From the NCBI GenBank assembly GCA_044225825.1, contig JBGAIB010000007.1:1-64000 (forward strand): 64,000 nucleotides of DNA. The letters are read 5' to 3'. Made by a program: the position numbers and the translations under genes. Each line of letters starts with the position of its first letter. Within the stretch, counting starts at the first letter, position 1. This DNA is from Bog-950 sp044225825. Lineage in GTDB: Bacteria; Bacteroidota; Bacteroidia; Chitinophagales; LD1. Under the pieces are notes generated by a model, which was not told the DNA's origin, searched no databases, and saw only the letters and a list, made by a program, of their open reading frames with translations. Shown here piece by piece: positions 7,065-18,300 of the stretch.

Positions 7065-8000
7065 ATGAATACTGAGAGAATACTTAAAATGCTTTACAGC
7101 AACCGGGAGTTGATCCAGCGCAACACACGCGAAGCTATAGAGGATTTACACACCCTAAAAAGGGACTACGCTGCTGTAACGGACGAGGAAGTGTTATTGA
7201 ATTTTGAATTCAACAGCAGTTTGTGCGAAATGGTTTTTCATTCAGCGCATCAAAAATCCATCGAGATATCGCTCAAAGCACTTGCGCAATATCCTGATAC
7301 CCCGCATCATACCATCCTATCCTGGCACTACTGGTTGATAGGCCATAACCACGCTATTTTAGGCAACCACAGCGAGGCTACCGGCTATCTCGAAAAAGCA
7401 ATTGCGTTGAATGAAAACGATGATAGCACCGTTGCTAAAATTATTCAGAGCGACAGTTACCATACGCTTGCCATGAATAACGAACTAGGAGAACTTGGCA
7501 GCGAAAAATCCATGGAATATCTGCAAAAAGGTTTGGCCATTTTGCCCGAAAAAAAGGGTGATGTACGCAGGGCAAACTTGCTTATGGGTATGGGCAATAT
7601 TTGCCTCAACACAAATAAGCTGACCGAAGCGCTTGAATATTACCATGAAGCAGCTATAACATACGAACATCATTACGACCTGCCAAATATGGCCGGAGCA
7701 TATAGTAATATAGGAACGTGTTACATTAAATTGCAGGATTTAGCCCAGGCTGAAAACTACCTTCAGAAATCGCTCGATCTGCGTCTCCGTTTTGGTTCCC
7801 CGGAACATATCAGTATCTCTTATTACAACCTGGCCATCGTGTACCGCGATAAAGGTGATTATACGACTGCACGTGAACTGCTGATAAAGAGCCGCGAAAT
7901 ACTTAAGCGCAGCGGAAGCGTTCCCTACATGGAAATGACCATGGGCATGCTGGAAGAAGTTGAGGCGTTAATAGCTGCTAAGCAGCCCAACAGCCAATAA
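7065..8000 (+). CDS. Tetratricopeptide-repeat protein
   Basis: A cytoplasmic protein of about 311 residues made mostly of TPR helices. Clear repeats include GHNHAILGNHSEATGYLEKA, GNICLNTNKLTEALEYYHEA, SNIGTCYIKLQDLAQAENYL and YNLAIVYRDKGDYTTARELL. There is no catalytic or signal domain, so it is probably a protein-protein adaptor. The start is uncertain: Met codons at 7026, 7065 and 7089 are in frame. I prefer 7065 because a -7 box sits at 7046-7053. The TPR part resembles that of the histidine kinase at 20786, but without a kinase domain. Confidence 0.85.
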   Translation: MNTERILKMLYSNRELIQRNTREAIEDLHTLKRDYAAVTDEEVLLNFEFNSSLCEMVFHSAHQKSIEISLKALAQYPDTPHHTILSWHYWLIGHNHAILGNHSEATGYLEKAIALNENDDSTVAKIIQSDSYHTLAMNNELGELGSEKSMEYLQKGLAILPEKKGDVRRANLLMGMGNICLNTNKLTEALEYYHEAAITYEHHYDLPNMAGAYSNIGTCYIKLQDLAQAENYLQKSLDLRLRFGSPEHISISYYNLAIVYRDKGDYTTARELLIKSREILKRSGSVPYMEMTMGMLEEVEALIAAKQPNSQ

Positions 8001-8011
8001 ATTGTTCCAAT

Positions 8012-8410
8012 TTATCGGGACGTAACAACCGTGCCACTGGCATTAACTTCTACTGTGGTGGTGCCAGCCTTTATTTCTGCGCAACTTACAGCCTTCTTGC
8101 TATCATTCACAATGCACACCACATCTCCCGTTTTAAGATAGATCACATTTGTGCTTCTTCCCCCTAATACACGAACCTTAGGGGCGCGGATACCTTCCTT
8201 ATCGCCTGCATATACCGCTACATTGGCCTCCGCCAGATTTTTAAGCGTTACGGTAACTTCCACCTTAGCGGCTGGGGCAGGTGTACGTTTAACAGGTGCC
8301 TGTTTGCCAGGTTCTTTAGGTGTAGTTTTAGCTTTGGTATTTTGTGCAAGTGTTACCTGCGTTACCATTACACCCATAAGCAGTACAGCCAGTTTAAATG
8401 CCGTTTTCAT
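8012..8410 (-). CDS. Secreted protein of unknown function
   Basis: A 132-residue protein with a clean signal peptide ending VTQVTLAQ, then a Lys/Pro/Ala-rich linker and a small beta-rich domain (VEVTVTLKNLAEANVAVYAG ... IKAGTTTVEVNASG). Two Cys in the mature part may form a disulfide. No family was recognised. It is convergent with the TPR gene (11-bp gap) and stands alone. Confidence 0.7.
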   Translation of the reverse strand: MKTAFKLAVLLMGVMVTQVTLAQNTKAKTTPKEPGKQAPVKRTPAPAAKVEVTVTLKNLAEANVAVYAGDKEGIRAPKVRVLGGRSTNVIYLKTGDVVCIVNDSKKAVSCAEIKAGTTTVEVNASGTVVTSR

Positions 8411-8453
8411 ACTACACGTTTAGCTATATAACGCTTAAGGCAGCAAATACACA

Positions 8454-8669
8454 TCAATGCACCGCCGGATTGCTGTTCTGTTTCTTGCCACCACCCATAT
8501 CCCTGAGCTTTTTAATGACCTTGCGCGGATGTGGAACGCGACTATCAATAGCCAGAAAAATTGCCCAGATCAGTGCTACCAAAACGGGTATTACAAACCA
8601 CCATAACATGGGTTTGTGCCAGATATCGCTGTTGGATAACAAAACATTCATTGTAAGCATAACACACAT
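8454..8669 (-). CDS. Small single-pass membrane protein
   Basis: Up to 71 residues, with one strong hydrophobic helix (LWWFVIPVLVALIWAIFLAI) and a basic C-terminal tail (HPRKVIKKLRDMGGGKKQ), so Nin-Cin or Nout-Cin is possible. Met4 or Met7 could be the true start. No family is recognised; the coding call rests on the helix and the lack of a better frame. Confidence 0.5.
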   Translation of the reverse strand: MCVMLTMNVLLSNSDIWHKPMLWWFVIPVLVALIWAIFLAIDSRVPHPRKVIKKLRDMGGGKKQNSNPAVH

Positions 8670-8827
8670 TTTATTGGTTAGAAAAAACTAACCTCATGCG
8701 TCGCTACAGGCAGGAAACATACGGCGTATGAAGCCAACAGAGGTATTATTTTTCAACCCCTGCTGCATACGTACAACGGCTATGATCATTCTTATAGTAT
8801 GCCCGTCAGGCCATGAAACTGTGTTAA

Positions 8828-11248
8828 TTAGTGGCCTTTACCGCCTCCACCACCCAGGCGTTCATTTTCGCCTTTGTCGTTACGCTTTAAGCCCTGCTTG
8901 CTGCCAAACAGATAAGAGAGGGTTATAGTTACATGGCGGCTAAGACTTTGCCAACTGCCATCGGTTTGCAGGTTGGTATTATTTACCGTCCAGTGCCATT
9001 TCATCGTATTAAGCAAATTGTTGCCGGCTATGGATACGGTAAACTTATCCTTGAAGAAGGATTTCCGGATACTGGCGTTCAACATACCTACCGGGTAAAT
9101 TAAGCCCTGCGATTGCACACCCCGGCTATTAAACCAGCCATTAATTTCCAGTGAGGCATTCTTCCAGAATTTAAAACTGGTGGAGGCCCATAAACTATAT
9201 TGATGCCCGCTGATAGGGGCCAGATTAATGCCTTGTTTAAAGCTATACACGTTGTAGGAGTAGCTGTGGTTCATTTGCACATCCCACCACTTGGTAAGCT
9301 GCAAACGGAAATAAAAATTAATAGCCAGTGTTTTGCTATCGGCACCATTAATGCTGCCTCCCCTGGTTATCCGGTTGCTGTCTACCCGGCTCGATTCAAT
9401 AAAACCACCGGTTTGCCAGTTGCCCACAGCTTCCAGAATAAACATATGCTGCTTAACCATAGCCGAGTAGTTTACGCTCAGGATATGCGAGAACGAGGGC
9501 TGCAGGTAAGGGTTCCCCTGCCAGGTACTAAACTGATCGATATACGCCACGGTGTTATTTATCTGGCGGAATTCGGGCCGCTGAATACGCCGGCTGTAAC
9601 GGATGCCTACGCTATGTATTTCTTTAAAATTGGCATCCAGCGAAGCGCTGGGGAAGAAACTGATGTAATTACGGTTAGTGGTATTGTTAGTGCTGCGTAT
9701 ATAGGTATGTTCCGCACGCAGGCCTGCACTCCAGGTTAACCGTTCCTTGTAGCCCCCGTTGTAAATAAGGTAAGCAGCGCTGATGTTCTCGGTGTATTTA
9801 AAGCCGTTGCTCAACAACGTATCATGGTGTTCGGCACCAGCGATGGTGCGGTAAGCATCAAATACGTTAGCATTCACGGTAGCCTCATCCTTCACACCTG
9901 TTTCAATTTTATGGCCTGCCCATTTTTTGAACGGATACACATAATCCAACTGGGCAATTACATTGTGAATGTTGTTGCGCGAATCGGTGCGACGCAGCAG
10001 GCTGTTCACTTCACTGTAATTACCGGCTGAATCGTAAGCCGATGACACCAGGGGTGCTTTATTATTGCCCAATACATAACTGTAAATAACCGAAGCGCTC
10101 AGTTCATTACCGGTAGTATCAAACTTATGCGTTAACGATATATCGTTACTTACCGAACCGTTGTTACCGCGTTCATCATCTACACTTTGATACGTATTTA
10201 ACAGGCGGCGATACACATCCCTGTTTTCTGAAACCGACTTGCTATACCAGCGGTTTTTTGAGTAATCGCCGCTAAGGGTATAGGTAAAACTGGTCTTATC
10301 GTTGATGGTATAATCAAAGCCCGTTTTAAGGGTAGAGTTAATCCGTTGTTCAGTGCTCTTGCTATCCAGGTCATAATAGGTAACGGTATCATTCACGCCT
10401 ATTTTGCGGCTTTCGATATACCGGTTGTTCAGGCCTACGTAGTTCACCGAAAAGTCGGCAAACACATTCAGCTTGTTCTTGCGATAGTTAATAGCTGCAG
10501 TACCGCTATAGCGGTTTAAAATGCCATACGCTGCCGAGATATTGGCATTCAGGCCATCGGCACGTCCTTTCTTTAACTTGATGTTTATAATGCCGGCGTT
10601 CCCTTCTGCATCATACTTGGCCGAAGGATTGGTAATTAATTCAATGGCCTCAATGGCGTTGGCAGGTATCGATTTCAAAAATGCGGCCAGGTTATTTTCC
10701 GCCATGGCATTTGGCTTGCCATCCACCAAAATCTTTACACCCTGTTTTCCTACAATAGAGATATTACCTTTTTGGTCAACACTAACTCCGGGCATATTGC
10801 GCAATACATCTTCGGCATTGCCCGTTTGGCTGGTAGGGCTTTCTGCTACACGGAAAACCGTTTTCTCGCTGTTGCGGGTAATGATGGCTTTTTGCGCAGT
10901 AACAACGGCTTCGCCCAAAGCCTGCGACACAACACTCATGGGCACATTGCCAAGATGCTGGTTGCCCTGTATCTGCAGCGCCATGCGCCTGGTAGTATAG
11001 CCCACCAACGAAAAAATTAACTCATACTCCCCTCCTGCCAGGTTCTTAATTTCAAAAACCCCTCTTGCATCGGTAGTAGAGGTGGTTAATACCTGGTCGC
11101 TTGCCTTTTGTTTGATGGCCACCAGCACAAACTCCACCGGCTTTTTTGTAATCGAATCGCCAACCACACCATCAACGATGTAGCTATCTTGTGCTTGAAC
11201 AAAAAGTGTTATAAGTAAAAGCGCTGCGAGCGCCATTATTCTTACCAT
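8828..11248 (-). CDS. Outer-membrane beta-barrel receptor (TonB-dependent, carboxypeptidase-like N-terminal domain)
   Basis: An 806-residue outer-membrane protein. After a signal peptide (ending LFVQAQ) comes a CarboxypepD_reg-like domain (about 24-110, GVVGDSITKKPVEFVLVAI). Then follows a plug-type domain (about 125-225: VLRNMPGVSVDQKGNISIVG, VLVDGKP-like ILVDGKPN, IELITNPSAKYDAEGNAGII). The rest is a large beta-barrel of the OMP_b-brl_3 type. This family takes up or binds peptides or metals, and the ligand cannot be told here. No SusD partner or riboswitch is adjacent. The C-terminus ends in a Gly-rich tail (GGGGGKGH), unusual because barrels normally end in an aromatic residue. Confidence 0.9.
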   Translation of the reverse strand: MVRIMALAALLLITLFVQAQDSYIVDGVVGDSITKKPVEFVLVAIKQKASDQVLTTSTTDARGVFEIKNLAGGEYELIFSLVGYTTRRMALQIQGNQHLGNVPMSVVSQALGEAVVTAQKAIITRNSEKTVFRVAESPTSQTGNAEDVLRNMPGVSVDQKGNISIVGKQGVKILVDGKPNAMAENNLAAFLKSIPANAIEAIELITNPSAKYDAEGNAGIINIKLKKGRADGLNANISAAYGILNRYSGTAAINYRKNKLNVFADFSVNYVGLNNRYIESRKIGVNDTVTYYDLDSKSTEQRINSTLKTGFDYTINDKTSFTYTLSGDYSKNRWYSKSVSENRDVYRRLLNTYQSVDDERGNNGSVSNDISLTHKFDTTGNELSASVIYSYVLGNNKAPLVSSAYDSAGNYSEVNSLLRRTDSRNNIHNVIAQLDYVYPFKKWAGHKIETGVKDEATVNANVFDAYRTIAGAEHHDTLLSNGFKYTENISAAYLIYNGGYKERLTWSAGLRAEHTYIRSTNNTTNRNYISFFPSASLDANFKEIHSVGIRYSRRIQRPEFRQINNTVAYIDQFSTWQGNPYLQPSFSHILSVNYSAMVKQHMFILEAVGNWQTGGFIESSRVDSNRITRGGSINGADSKTLAINFYFRLQLTKWWDVQMNHSYSYNVYSFKQGINLAPISGHQYSLWASTSFKFWKNASLEINGWFNSRGVQSQGLIYPVGMLNASIRKSFFKDKFTVSIAGNNLLNTMKWHWTVNNTNLQTDGSWQSLSRHVTITLSYLFGSKQGLKRNDKGENERLGGGGGKGH

Positions 11249-11403
11249 ATACTGCTTTAAATTATTGCCGGGCTAAAAATAACACGCTGGTATTTCCAAA
11301 CACCAGGCAGGTGGTTAACGATAAGTTAAACCACCCCATACGGGTTACATTGCGTATTTAAATTTCCAATCGCTGAATTGGAACAAAACCGGGAAGTGCA
11401 AAT

Positions 11404-12300
11404 CTAATGCTTTTGGGGAATCACTCTATCAAAAGGTGCCCTGCAAACTTGTATCACTAAATTCGGGTAGTCGCTTATTATACCATCTACACCAGCCGCC
11501 TGCAGTTTTTTCATTTTATCTGCATCGTTCACCGTCCAGGGTATAACCTTTATATGCTGACGGTGGCAGGCAGTAATTAATTTTTTGTTTACCAGAATAA
11601 AGTTGGGGCTGTAGATGGCTGGCGTAAAACCCAGACGGTTGATGTTCTTCTTAAAACCATCGGCATTAAATACCAATAAGGCCAGTGTTGCGGTTGAATC
11701 TACCCGGTGTAGTACCTGTAAGGTGCGTGGGTCGAACGATTGTATGATGGTACGGGCTAAAATACCTTTGCGCTTTACCAGATCGTATAATTGTGTTGCA
11801 AAAGGCTCCGGTGCCGGGTGTAATACATTATCGCCTTCGGGTGTACTCTTTGTTTCAATATTGTAATGTACCGGCATTAAATGGTTTGCTGCAATGTATT
11901 TTTCTACGGTATCTATCACCTCGCTTAGCAATGGCTTTACAGCAAACATCTTTTTCTGGTCGGGAAATTTTGAATTAACCACACTACCGCAATCAATAGT
12001 ACGGATGGTAGTGTAGGGTAAGTGATAGATACGTTTTTCCTTGTCTGCATCACCCTTGCAATAATCGCAGATATCGCAACCAATGCTCGGGTCGTGGCTG
12101 ACCACCAATTGCGAATCGGCGCTTACCACCACATCCATTTCCAGCGTGTTTACACCCAGCTTAAGCGCCTCAATAAAGGCGGGAATGGTATTCTCAGGAT
12201 ATAATCCCCGGCAGCCGCGGTGGCCTTCAATATCAAAATTTTGTTGTCCGCTTACCGAACCAACCCAGGCTAATAACAACAGCAGGCTAAACCATTTCAT
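11404..12300 (-). CDS. Secreted glycerophosphodiester phosphodiesterase
   Basis: A 298-residue GDPD-family enzyme that hydrolyses glycerophosphodiesters to glycerol-3-phosphate and an alcohol. The signal peptide ends near SVSGQQ, placing it in the periplasm. Catalytic residues are visible: His27-Arg28 (EGHRGCRG), Glu36-Asn37 (YPENTIPAF), Glu54 and Asp56 (LEMDVVVS), and His69 (VSHDP). The barrel closes with VIPWTVNDADKMKKL and GVDGIISDYPNL. The four Cys near residues 74-81 (CDICDYC) are also typical of the Bacteroidota branch. It is read after the giant gene, behind that gene's terminator. Confidence 0.94.
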   Translation of the reverse strand: MKWFSLLLLLAWVGSVSGQQNFDIEGHRGCRGLYPENTIPAFIEALKLGVNTLEMDVVVSADSQLVVSHDPSIGCDICDYCKGDADKEKRIYHLPYTTIRTIDCGSVVNSKFPDQKKMFAVKPLLSEVIDTVEKYIAANHLMPVHYNIETKSTPEGDNVLHPAPEPFATQLYDLVKRKGILARTIIQSFDPRTLQVLHRVDSTATLALLVFNADGFKKNINRLGFTPAIYSPNFILVNKKLITACHRQHIKVIPWTVNDADKMKKLQAAGVDGIISDYPNLVIQVCRAPFDRVIPQKH

Positions 12301-12313
12301 ACACCAAAGATGA

Positions 12314-12345
12314 CAAAAAAAGCCCCCCAGAATACCGGAGGGCTT
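12314..12345 (-). terminator. Terminator after the giant repeat protein
   Basis: AAGCCCCCC pairs with GGAGGGCTT (one mismatch) around loop AGAATACC. It is followed on the minus strand by seven T. Confidence 0.8.
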
Positions 12346-12370
12346 ATTAAATAGTTGTTATGAATTGGGC

Positions 12371-15300
12371 TTAACGGATCAGCGTAAAGCCGCCTTGTAT
12401 CTTCACATCTTTGGTTTGGCCAATCTGGGCATCATCAGGCACACGCACTACAATGTAGTAAGTATACGTGCCGGAAGGCTGCTCTTTCGAATTGAAGGTG
12501 CCATCCCAGTTGTTCGTGCTGTTATGGATAAGCGCACCCCAACGGTCGTAAATTCTGAACTCAGCAACCTGACCGCCTGAACCGCTGATAACCGGTCCGA
12601 AGAAGTCGTTGTGTCCGTCGCCGTTCGGTGTAAACACGTTTGGCATGGCCACTTCGGCGCCAAACAATACGTAAACGGTAACCTGTGCAGTATCGGCACA
12701 ACCGGTTGAATCATCCACTACAATTACGGTGTAAGCAGTAATATCTTCAGGTGCTGCGCTGGTGCTTGCTGCAGTTGGAGTGCCTAAGCCGGTTACCGGT
12801 GTCCAGGTGTAGCTAAAGCTTCCGTTATAATCAACAGTAGCGGTTAACTGAGCTGAATCGCCAAAGGTAATGGTATCAGGAACAGCAGTTGCGGTAGCGT
12901 TAATGCAATTGATGTAAACGGTAGCCTCGGCCGTTGCAGTACAACCATTGGCATCGGTTACGGTTACGCTGTAGTTAGCAGGGGTGTTGTTGGTTGAGTT
13001 GATAACCAATACCGAGTCGGTAGAATTATCATTCCATACATAGCTAAAGCCTTCGTTGCTGCCGGCGTTCAGTGTAACTGCGGTGCAGCACGATGTAGTG
13101 GTTGCAGGCAGGCTGATTACCGGAGGATTAGCAGCGGCAATCGTGATAGAGTCAACACCGATACAGCCGTTTTGAGTAGCCGTAACGTAGTAGGTAGTAG
13201 GATTCAGTACCTGGATAGTTGGTGTAGTAGCACCACTTGGCGACCAAAGGTAAGTTACACCTGCCTGGCTGCCGGCATCCAGCGTGGTTACGCCCTGGCC
13301 TACACAAATGGCAGGAGGAGTAGCCGTAATGTTTGGTTGCGGTGAAGTAGCAGTTGTTACTACGGCAGGATCAGAAACTACCTGACAACCGTTTAAGTCG
13401 GTAGCGGTGTAGTTGTAGCTGCCTGCAGTGCTAACTGTTATCGAGAATCCTGTTTCAGTTGTACTCCAAACGTAGTTGGTAAAGCCCTGGTCGGCAGTTA
13501 TTACAGCCGATTGACCATCACACAAGGTAGTATCGCTGTGTGCGAATGCTTCGCTTGCAGGGAAGTTAGACAGGGTAAATACATCGCTGAAGTAAGTACA
13601 GTTGCCGTCGTTTACAGTTACCAGGTAATTGCCCGGAGCCGTTACGGTAATAGTAGCAGTAGTTTGGCCGTTGCTCCATGCATACGATACATAAGGCGAA
13701 CCGCTTGGTGAAACCACTATGGCAGTGCCTGCACAAACCGTAGTATCGTTGTTAAGCGTTACAGGCGGGTGGTTGTTCTGATATACGGTTATTGAACCGG
13801 TAGCAGAGCAATTGCCGCTGCTAACAGTAACCGAATAAGTACCTGCTGTGCCCACTAAAATGGTAGGTGTGGTTTCGGTAGTGTTCCAAACATAGGTAAG
13901 GTTAGTACCGGTAGCATTGGCTGCTAAGGTTGAAGAACCGCCCTGGCAAATTGTATCAGGTGATGCTGTTGGAGCAACCACCGGAGTTTGTGTAAATGTT
14001 ACAAGTGCAGTATCGCTCGAAACGGAGCATCCATTTGCATCGGTAGCTGAATACCAGTAAGTGCCGCTGGTGCTTACGTTAATAGAAGCAGTAGTTGCAC
14101 CAGTGCTCCAGGTTACGTTGGTTAAGCCGTTGGCACTGTTTAACGTTACCGGAGTGCCCTGACATACAGTAGTATCAGGCAGGTTAGGATGAACTACCGG
14201 ATAGTTGCTGAGCGTAAAGGTGTCGGAAACGTAGTTACAGTTACCATCGTTAACAGTTACCCAGTAGTTACCTGCTGCAGTAACTGAAATGGTAGGCGTA
14301 GTTGCGCCATTGCTCCAGTTATAGCTTGCATAAGGGGCACCACTTGGCGTAACAGTAACGCTGCTGTTAGGACAAACCAGCGTATCGTTATCCAATGTTA
14401 CAGGTGCATGGCTGTATTGGTAAACCGATACCGAACCGGTAGCCGAACAGCTGCCGTTTGATACGGTTACAGTATAAGTGCCAACAGCGCTTACAGTAGT
14501 AGTTTGTTGGTTACCACCGTTCGACCAGTTGTAGCTATAAGCACCGCCGGAAACACCAGCATCTAAGGTGCTTGAACCACCCGCGCAGATAGTTTCAGGT
14601 GAAGCTGTTACAGCCGGCACTGGAGATGGTCCGAAGGTTACAGTAGAGGTGTCAGAAACCGCCGTGCAACCATTGGCATCAGTAGCCGTGTAGGAATAAT
14701 CGCCATCGGCATATACAGTAATGGAAGTAGTAGTAGCACCTGTGCTCCAGGTAATGTTGGTTAAACCATTGGCCGCATTCAGGGTTACTGAATCGCCGGT
14801 GCAGGCGCCTGCATCAGCAAGTGCCGGATTAGTTGGAGGATAATTGCCTAACACAACCGTGTTCGACACAAAGTCGCAGTTACCATCGTTAACGGTTACG
14901 GAGTAGTTGCCGGCAGCGCTAACAGTAATAGATGATGTTGTTGCACCATTGCTCCAGTTGTAGCTAACATAAGGGCCTCCGCTTGGCGTTAAGGTAATTG
15001 ATTGACCGGCGCAAAGCGTTGTATCGTTGCCGATAGTTACCGTGATAGTTGGGTATTCGCTAACCACTACTGATCCGCTGGCAGGGCAGAAACCATCCGA
15101 AACGGTTACCGAGTAAGTGCCAGCTGCTGTTACCGTAATATCCGGCGTAGATTCCCCGGTATTCCAGCTATAAGTAAGGTTAGAACCTGTAGCATTTGAG
15201 CTAAGAACCGATGAACTGCCTACACAGATGGTATCAGGTGAAGCCGTTGGGTTAACGGTAGGAGCAGGTGTAAAGGTTACGGTAGCAGTGTCGGAATTAA

Positions 15301-18300
15301 CGGCACAACCGTTACCATCCACTGCAGTATACCAGTAATCGCCATCAGCCGAAACTATTATAGAATCAGTAGTAGCACCATTGCTCCAGTTAATGTTGCT
15401 GAATGCACCGGCATATAAAACGATATCACCGGTTCCCTGACAAGTTCCAGTATCGCTTAATGGCGGAATGTTCTGTATAAAGTTATCCAGCACAAATGTG
15501 TCGGAAGTAAATTCACAGTTGCCGTCGTTAACGGTTACCCAGTAGCTGCCAGGTGTGGTTACATTAATAGAAGCAGTAGTTGCGCCGTTGTTCCAGGTAT
15601 AGCTATTATAAGGGCCACCACTTACTATATCCACTGTTACGCTGGTGCCGGTACAAACTGTAGTGTCGTTGCTTAGCACAGCAGGCGAATGCGGATATTG
15701 GTAGATTGTAATCGTATCAGATACAGCAGGACAACTGCCGCCGGTTGCAGTTACTGAATAATCGCCGGGAGCAGTTACTGTAATGGTAACAGTGGTTTGT
15801 CCGGTGCTCCAGTTAATTCCAATACCGGGAGCCGAACCTGTTGCATTAGCTGTAAGTACGGTAGAACTACCGAAACAAATAGTATCAGGTGAAGCTGTGA
15901 TGTTAACCGAAAGACCTGGCAGTAAAGATACAGTTGAAGTATCAGATACAACCACACAACCGTTCGCATCAGTAGCGGTGTAAGAATAATCGCCGGTGGT
16001 TGTTACCAGAATAAACGGTGTTACATCACCGGTGCTCCAGGTTATATTAGTTAAACCGGCTTCTGCGTTTAACAGGATATTTAAAGAACAGCTCGCTGTA
16101 TCAGGCAGTGTAGGGTTAACCACGTTAAAGATACCCAGGTTAATTGTGTTCGATACAAAAGTACAGTTACCATCATTTACAGTAACTGAATAGCTACCTG
16201 CAGTGGAAACCGTAATGGATGAGGTAGTTTCGCCGGTGCTCCAGTTGTAAGTAACAAACGGACCACCTGTTGGGGTAAGTACTACTGTTTGACCCGAACA
16301 TACCGTTGTATCGTTGCCGATAGAAACGTTGATAGTAGGGTATTGATAAACAGTTACACTTCCCGAAGCGGTACAGGTACCGTTAGTAGCTGTAACCGTG
16401 TAGGTGCCCGCAGCATTTACAGTAATAGTGGCTGTTGTTTCGCCGGTACTCCAGTTGTAACCGGTTGCGCCGGTGGCATTGGCATCTAATACTGAAGTGC
16501 CGCCGCTGCAAATAGTATCAGGAGAGGCCGTAGGATTAACCGTAGGAGCAGGAAGCACTGTAACGGTGGCAGTATCCGAAATAACCAAACAGTTATTTGC
16601 GTCGTTAGCTGTGTAGCTATAGTCGCCGGCAGTGCTTACCGTAAGTGTATTTCCGGTAGCACCCGTACTCCAGGTAACACCTGTAAACGATGGATCAGCC
16701 GATAAGGTAGTGCTTGCACCCGGACAAATATCGGCATCAGCCAATGGACCAGGTGTTTGCGGATAGTAATTAATAGTAACCGGTGTAGCCGTAACCGAAC
16801 AACTGCTCGAAGGATCAACCACAGTAACACCATAAGTGCCCGAAGTTGAAACCGTAATAGAGGAGGTTGTTTCGCCGGTGCTCCAGTTATAAGAACTCCA
16901 TGGGCCGCCGCTTGGTGTTAAAGTTACAGGGCCTGCATTCCAGCAAAGGTTTTGGTTTGGTCCAAGATTTACCGAAGGCAAAACATATACCGGTACGGTA
17001 ACCTGGTCGGATATTGAACAACCTGCCTGATCGGTGGCCGTTACTGTATAAGTAGTAGTAACCGTTGGTGTAGCAGTAGTTACCTGCGCCAGTGGGTCGG
17101 AAAGTGTACCTGTTGGCGACCACTGGTAAGTAACCGTTCCGTTGCCACCACTTAAGGAAGCACCGATGGTTACAGGTGTACCCGGACAGACCGTAGTATT
17201 TGGAACCGCCTGCGCACCTATGGATAATTTATTAGAGTTAATAGTGACCGATTTGGTACTGACGCAGGATCCAAACGTGACGTCGACATTATATGTTATA
17301 GTTGAATCGACCGTCGCGACCGGGTTAGGACAGGTGGTACACGATAGCCCCGTGGCCGGCGACCAGGCATAGGTTCCCCCACCCGTGGCCGTCAATTGTA
17401 CCTGCGCCCCCGAACAGACCAGCGTAGAAGAGGCCGTAGCTGTTACGGCAGGTGGATCCTGAATATTAATAGTAGCACTGCTGATAGGTTGACCTGTGCA
17501 AGGGTCTAAAACTGTTAAGGTAACGGTTTCAGTTCCTTCAGTAATACCATCGGTGTTAGGGTTTACATAAACCAGGGCAGTACTGGTGCCCGGGTTAACG
17601 TAGGCAGTACCGTTTAATAAAGGGTAGTCAGTTCCGTTGGTAGCCGTGCCGCTGATAGTATACTGAATAGGCGTAGAAGAGCTGGCCAGGTTAGGCACAT
17701 TAATAGTAAAGTGACCACCTACGCAACCTTCAAAAGTAGTTGCAAAACCACCATCGATGGTGGCTGTTACTGTTGGAGGATTCGATACAAACGAACCCGC
17801 TTCTAAAAACACACCTGAGTCGTAAACGCCGTCGCCTGCATCACCTACAGCCAGTTTGAGGGTGTAAGTTTGGCAAGGTATTACCGCGATACTGGCAGTT
17901 AATACAGTTGTAAAACCGTCATATACTATAGTAGAACCGCCGTTGTTAACGTAATAGCTGCTGTATGCTAACGACTGACAACCTGACGAGGTGTAGTTAG
18001 CACCCGGTACGCCCGGGTTAACAGTATTAATAGACACCGAAAGACCGGTACCCGGAATTAAGGCAATGTTGTTCTTGTTATAGTTACCACCACCCGGTAT
18101 AGGGCCGGTGATAAAGAAACCGAACACGTCGTTAAACTGAGAACATACGTATTCAGGATATTCTTCAGAACCGAAAACGTAACGGAAGGTTAAGATGTTA
18201 CCCTGTGGAACACAGTTGAATTGCAACACACAAACGTCCTGCGTGCTGGCCGGTGCAATGGCGTTCAGGTCGGCATCGCCACCGTTGGCATTATCGGTTG

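Noticed and set aside
8398..8691. 97-residue plus-strand frame
   Set aside because: Opposite frame of the small membrane gene at 8454-8669; its composition does not look like a protein.
11290..11345. Inverted repeats after the receptor gene (CTGGT/ACCAG and GGTGGTTAAC)
   Set aside because: Short stems with bulges and no T-run; no support as terminators or operators.
13511..17372. Plus-strand frames inside the giant repeat gene
   Set aside because: These are shadows of the minus-strand repeats; none has a domain or plausible start.
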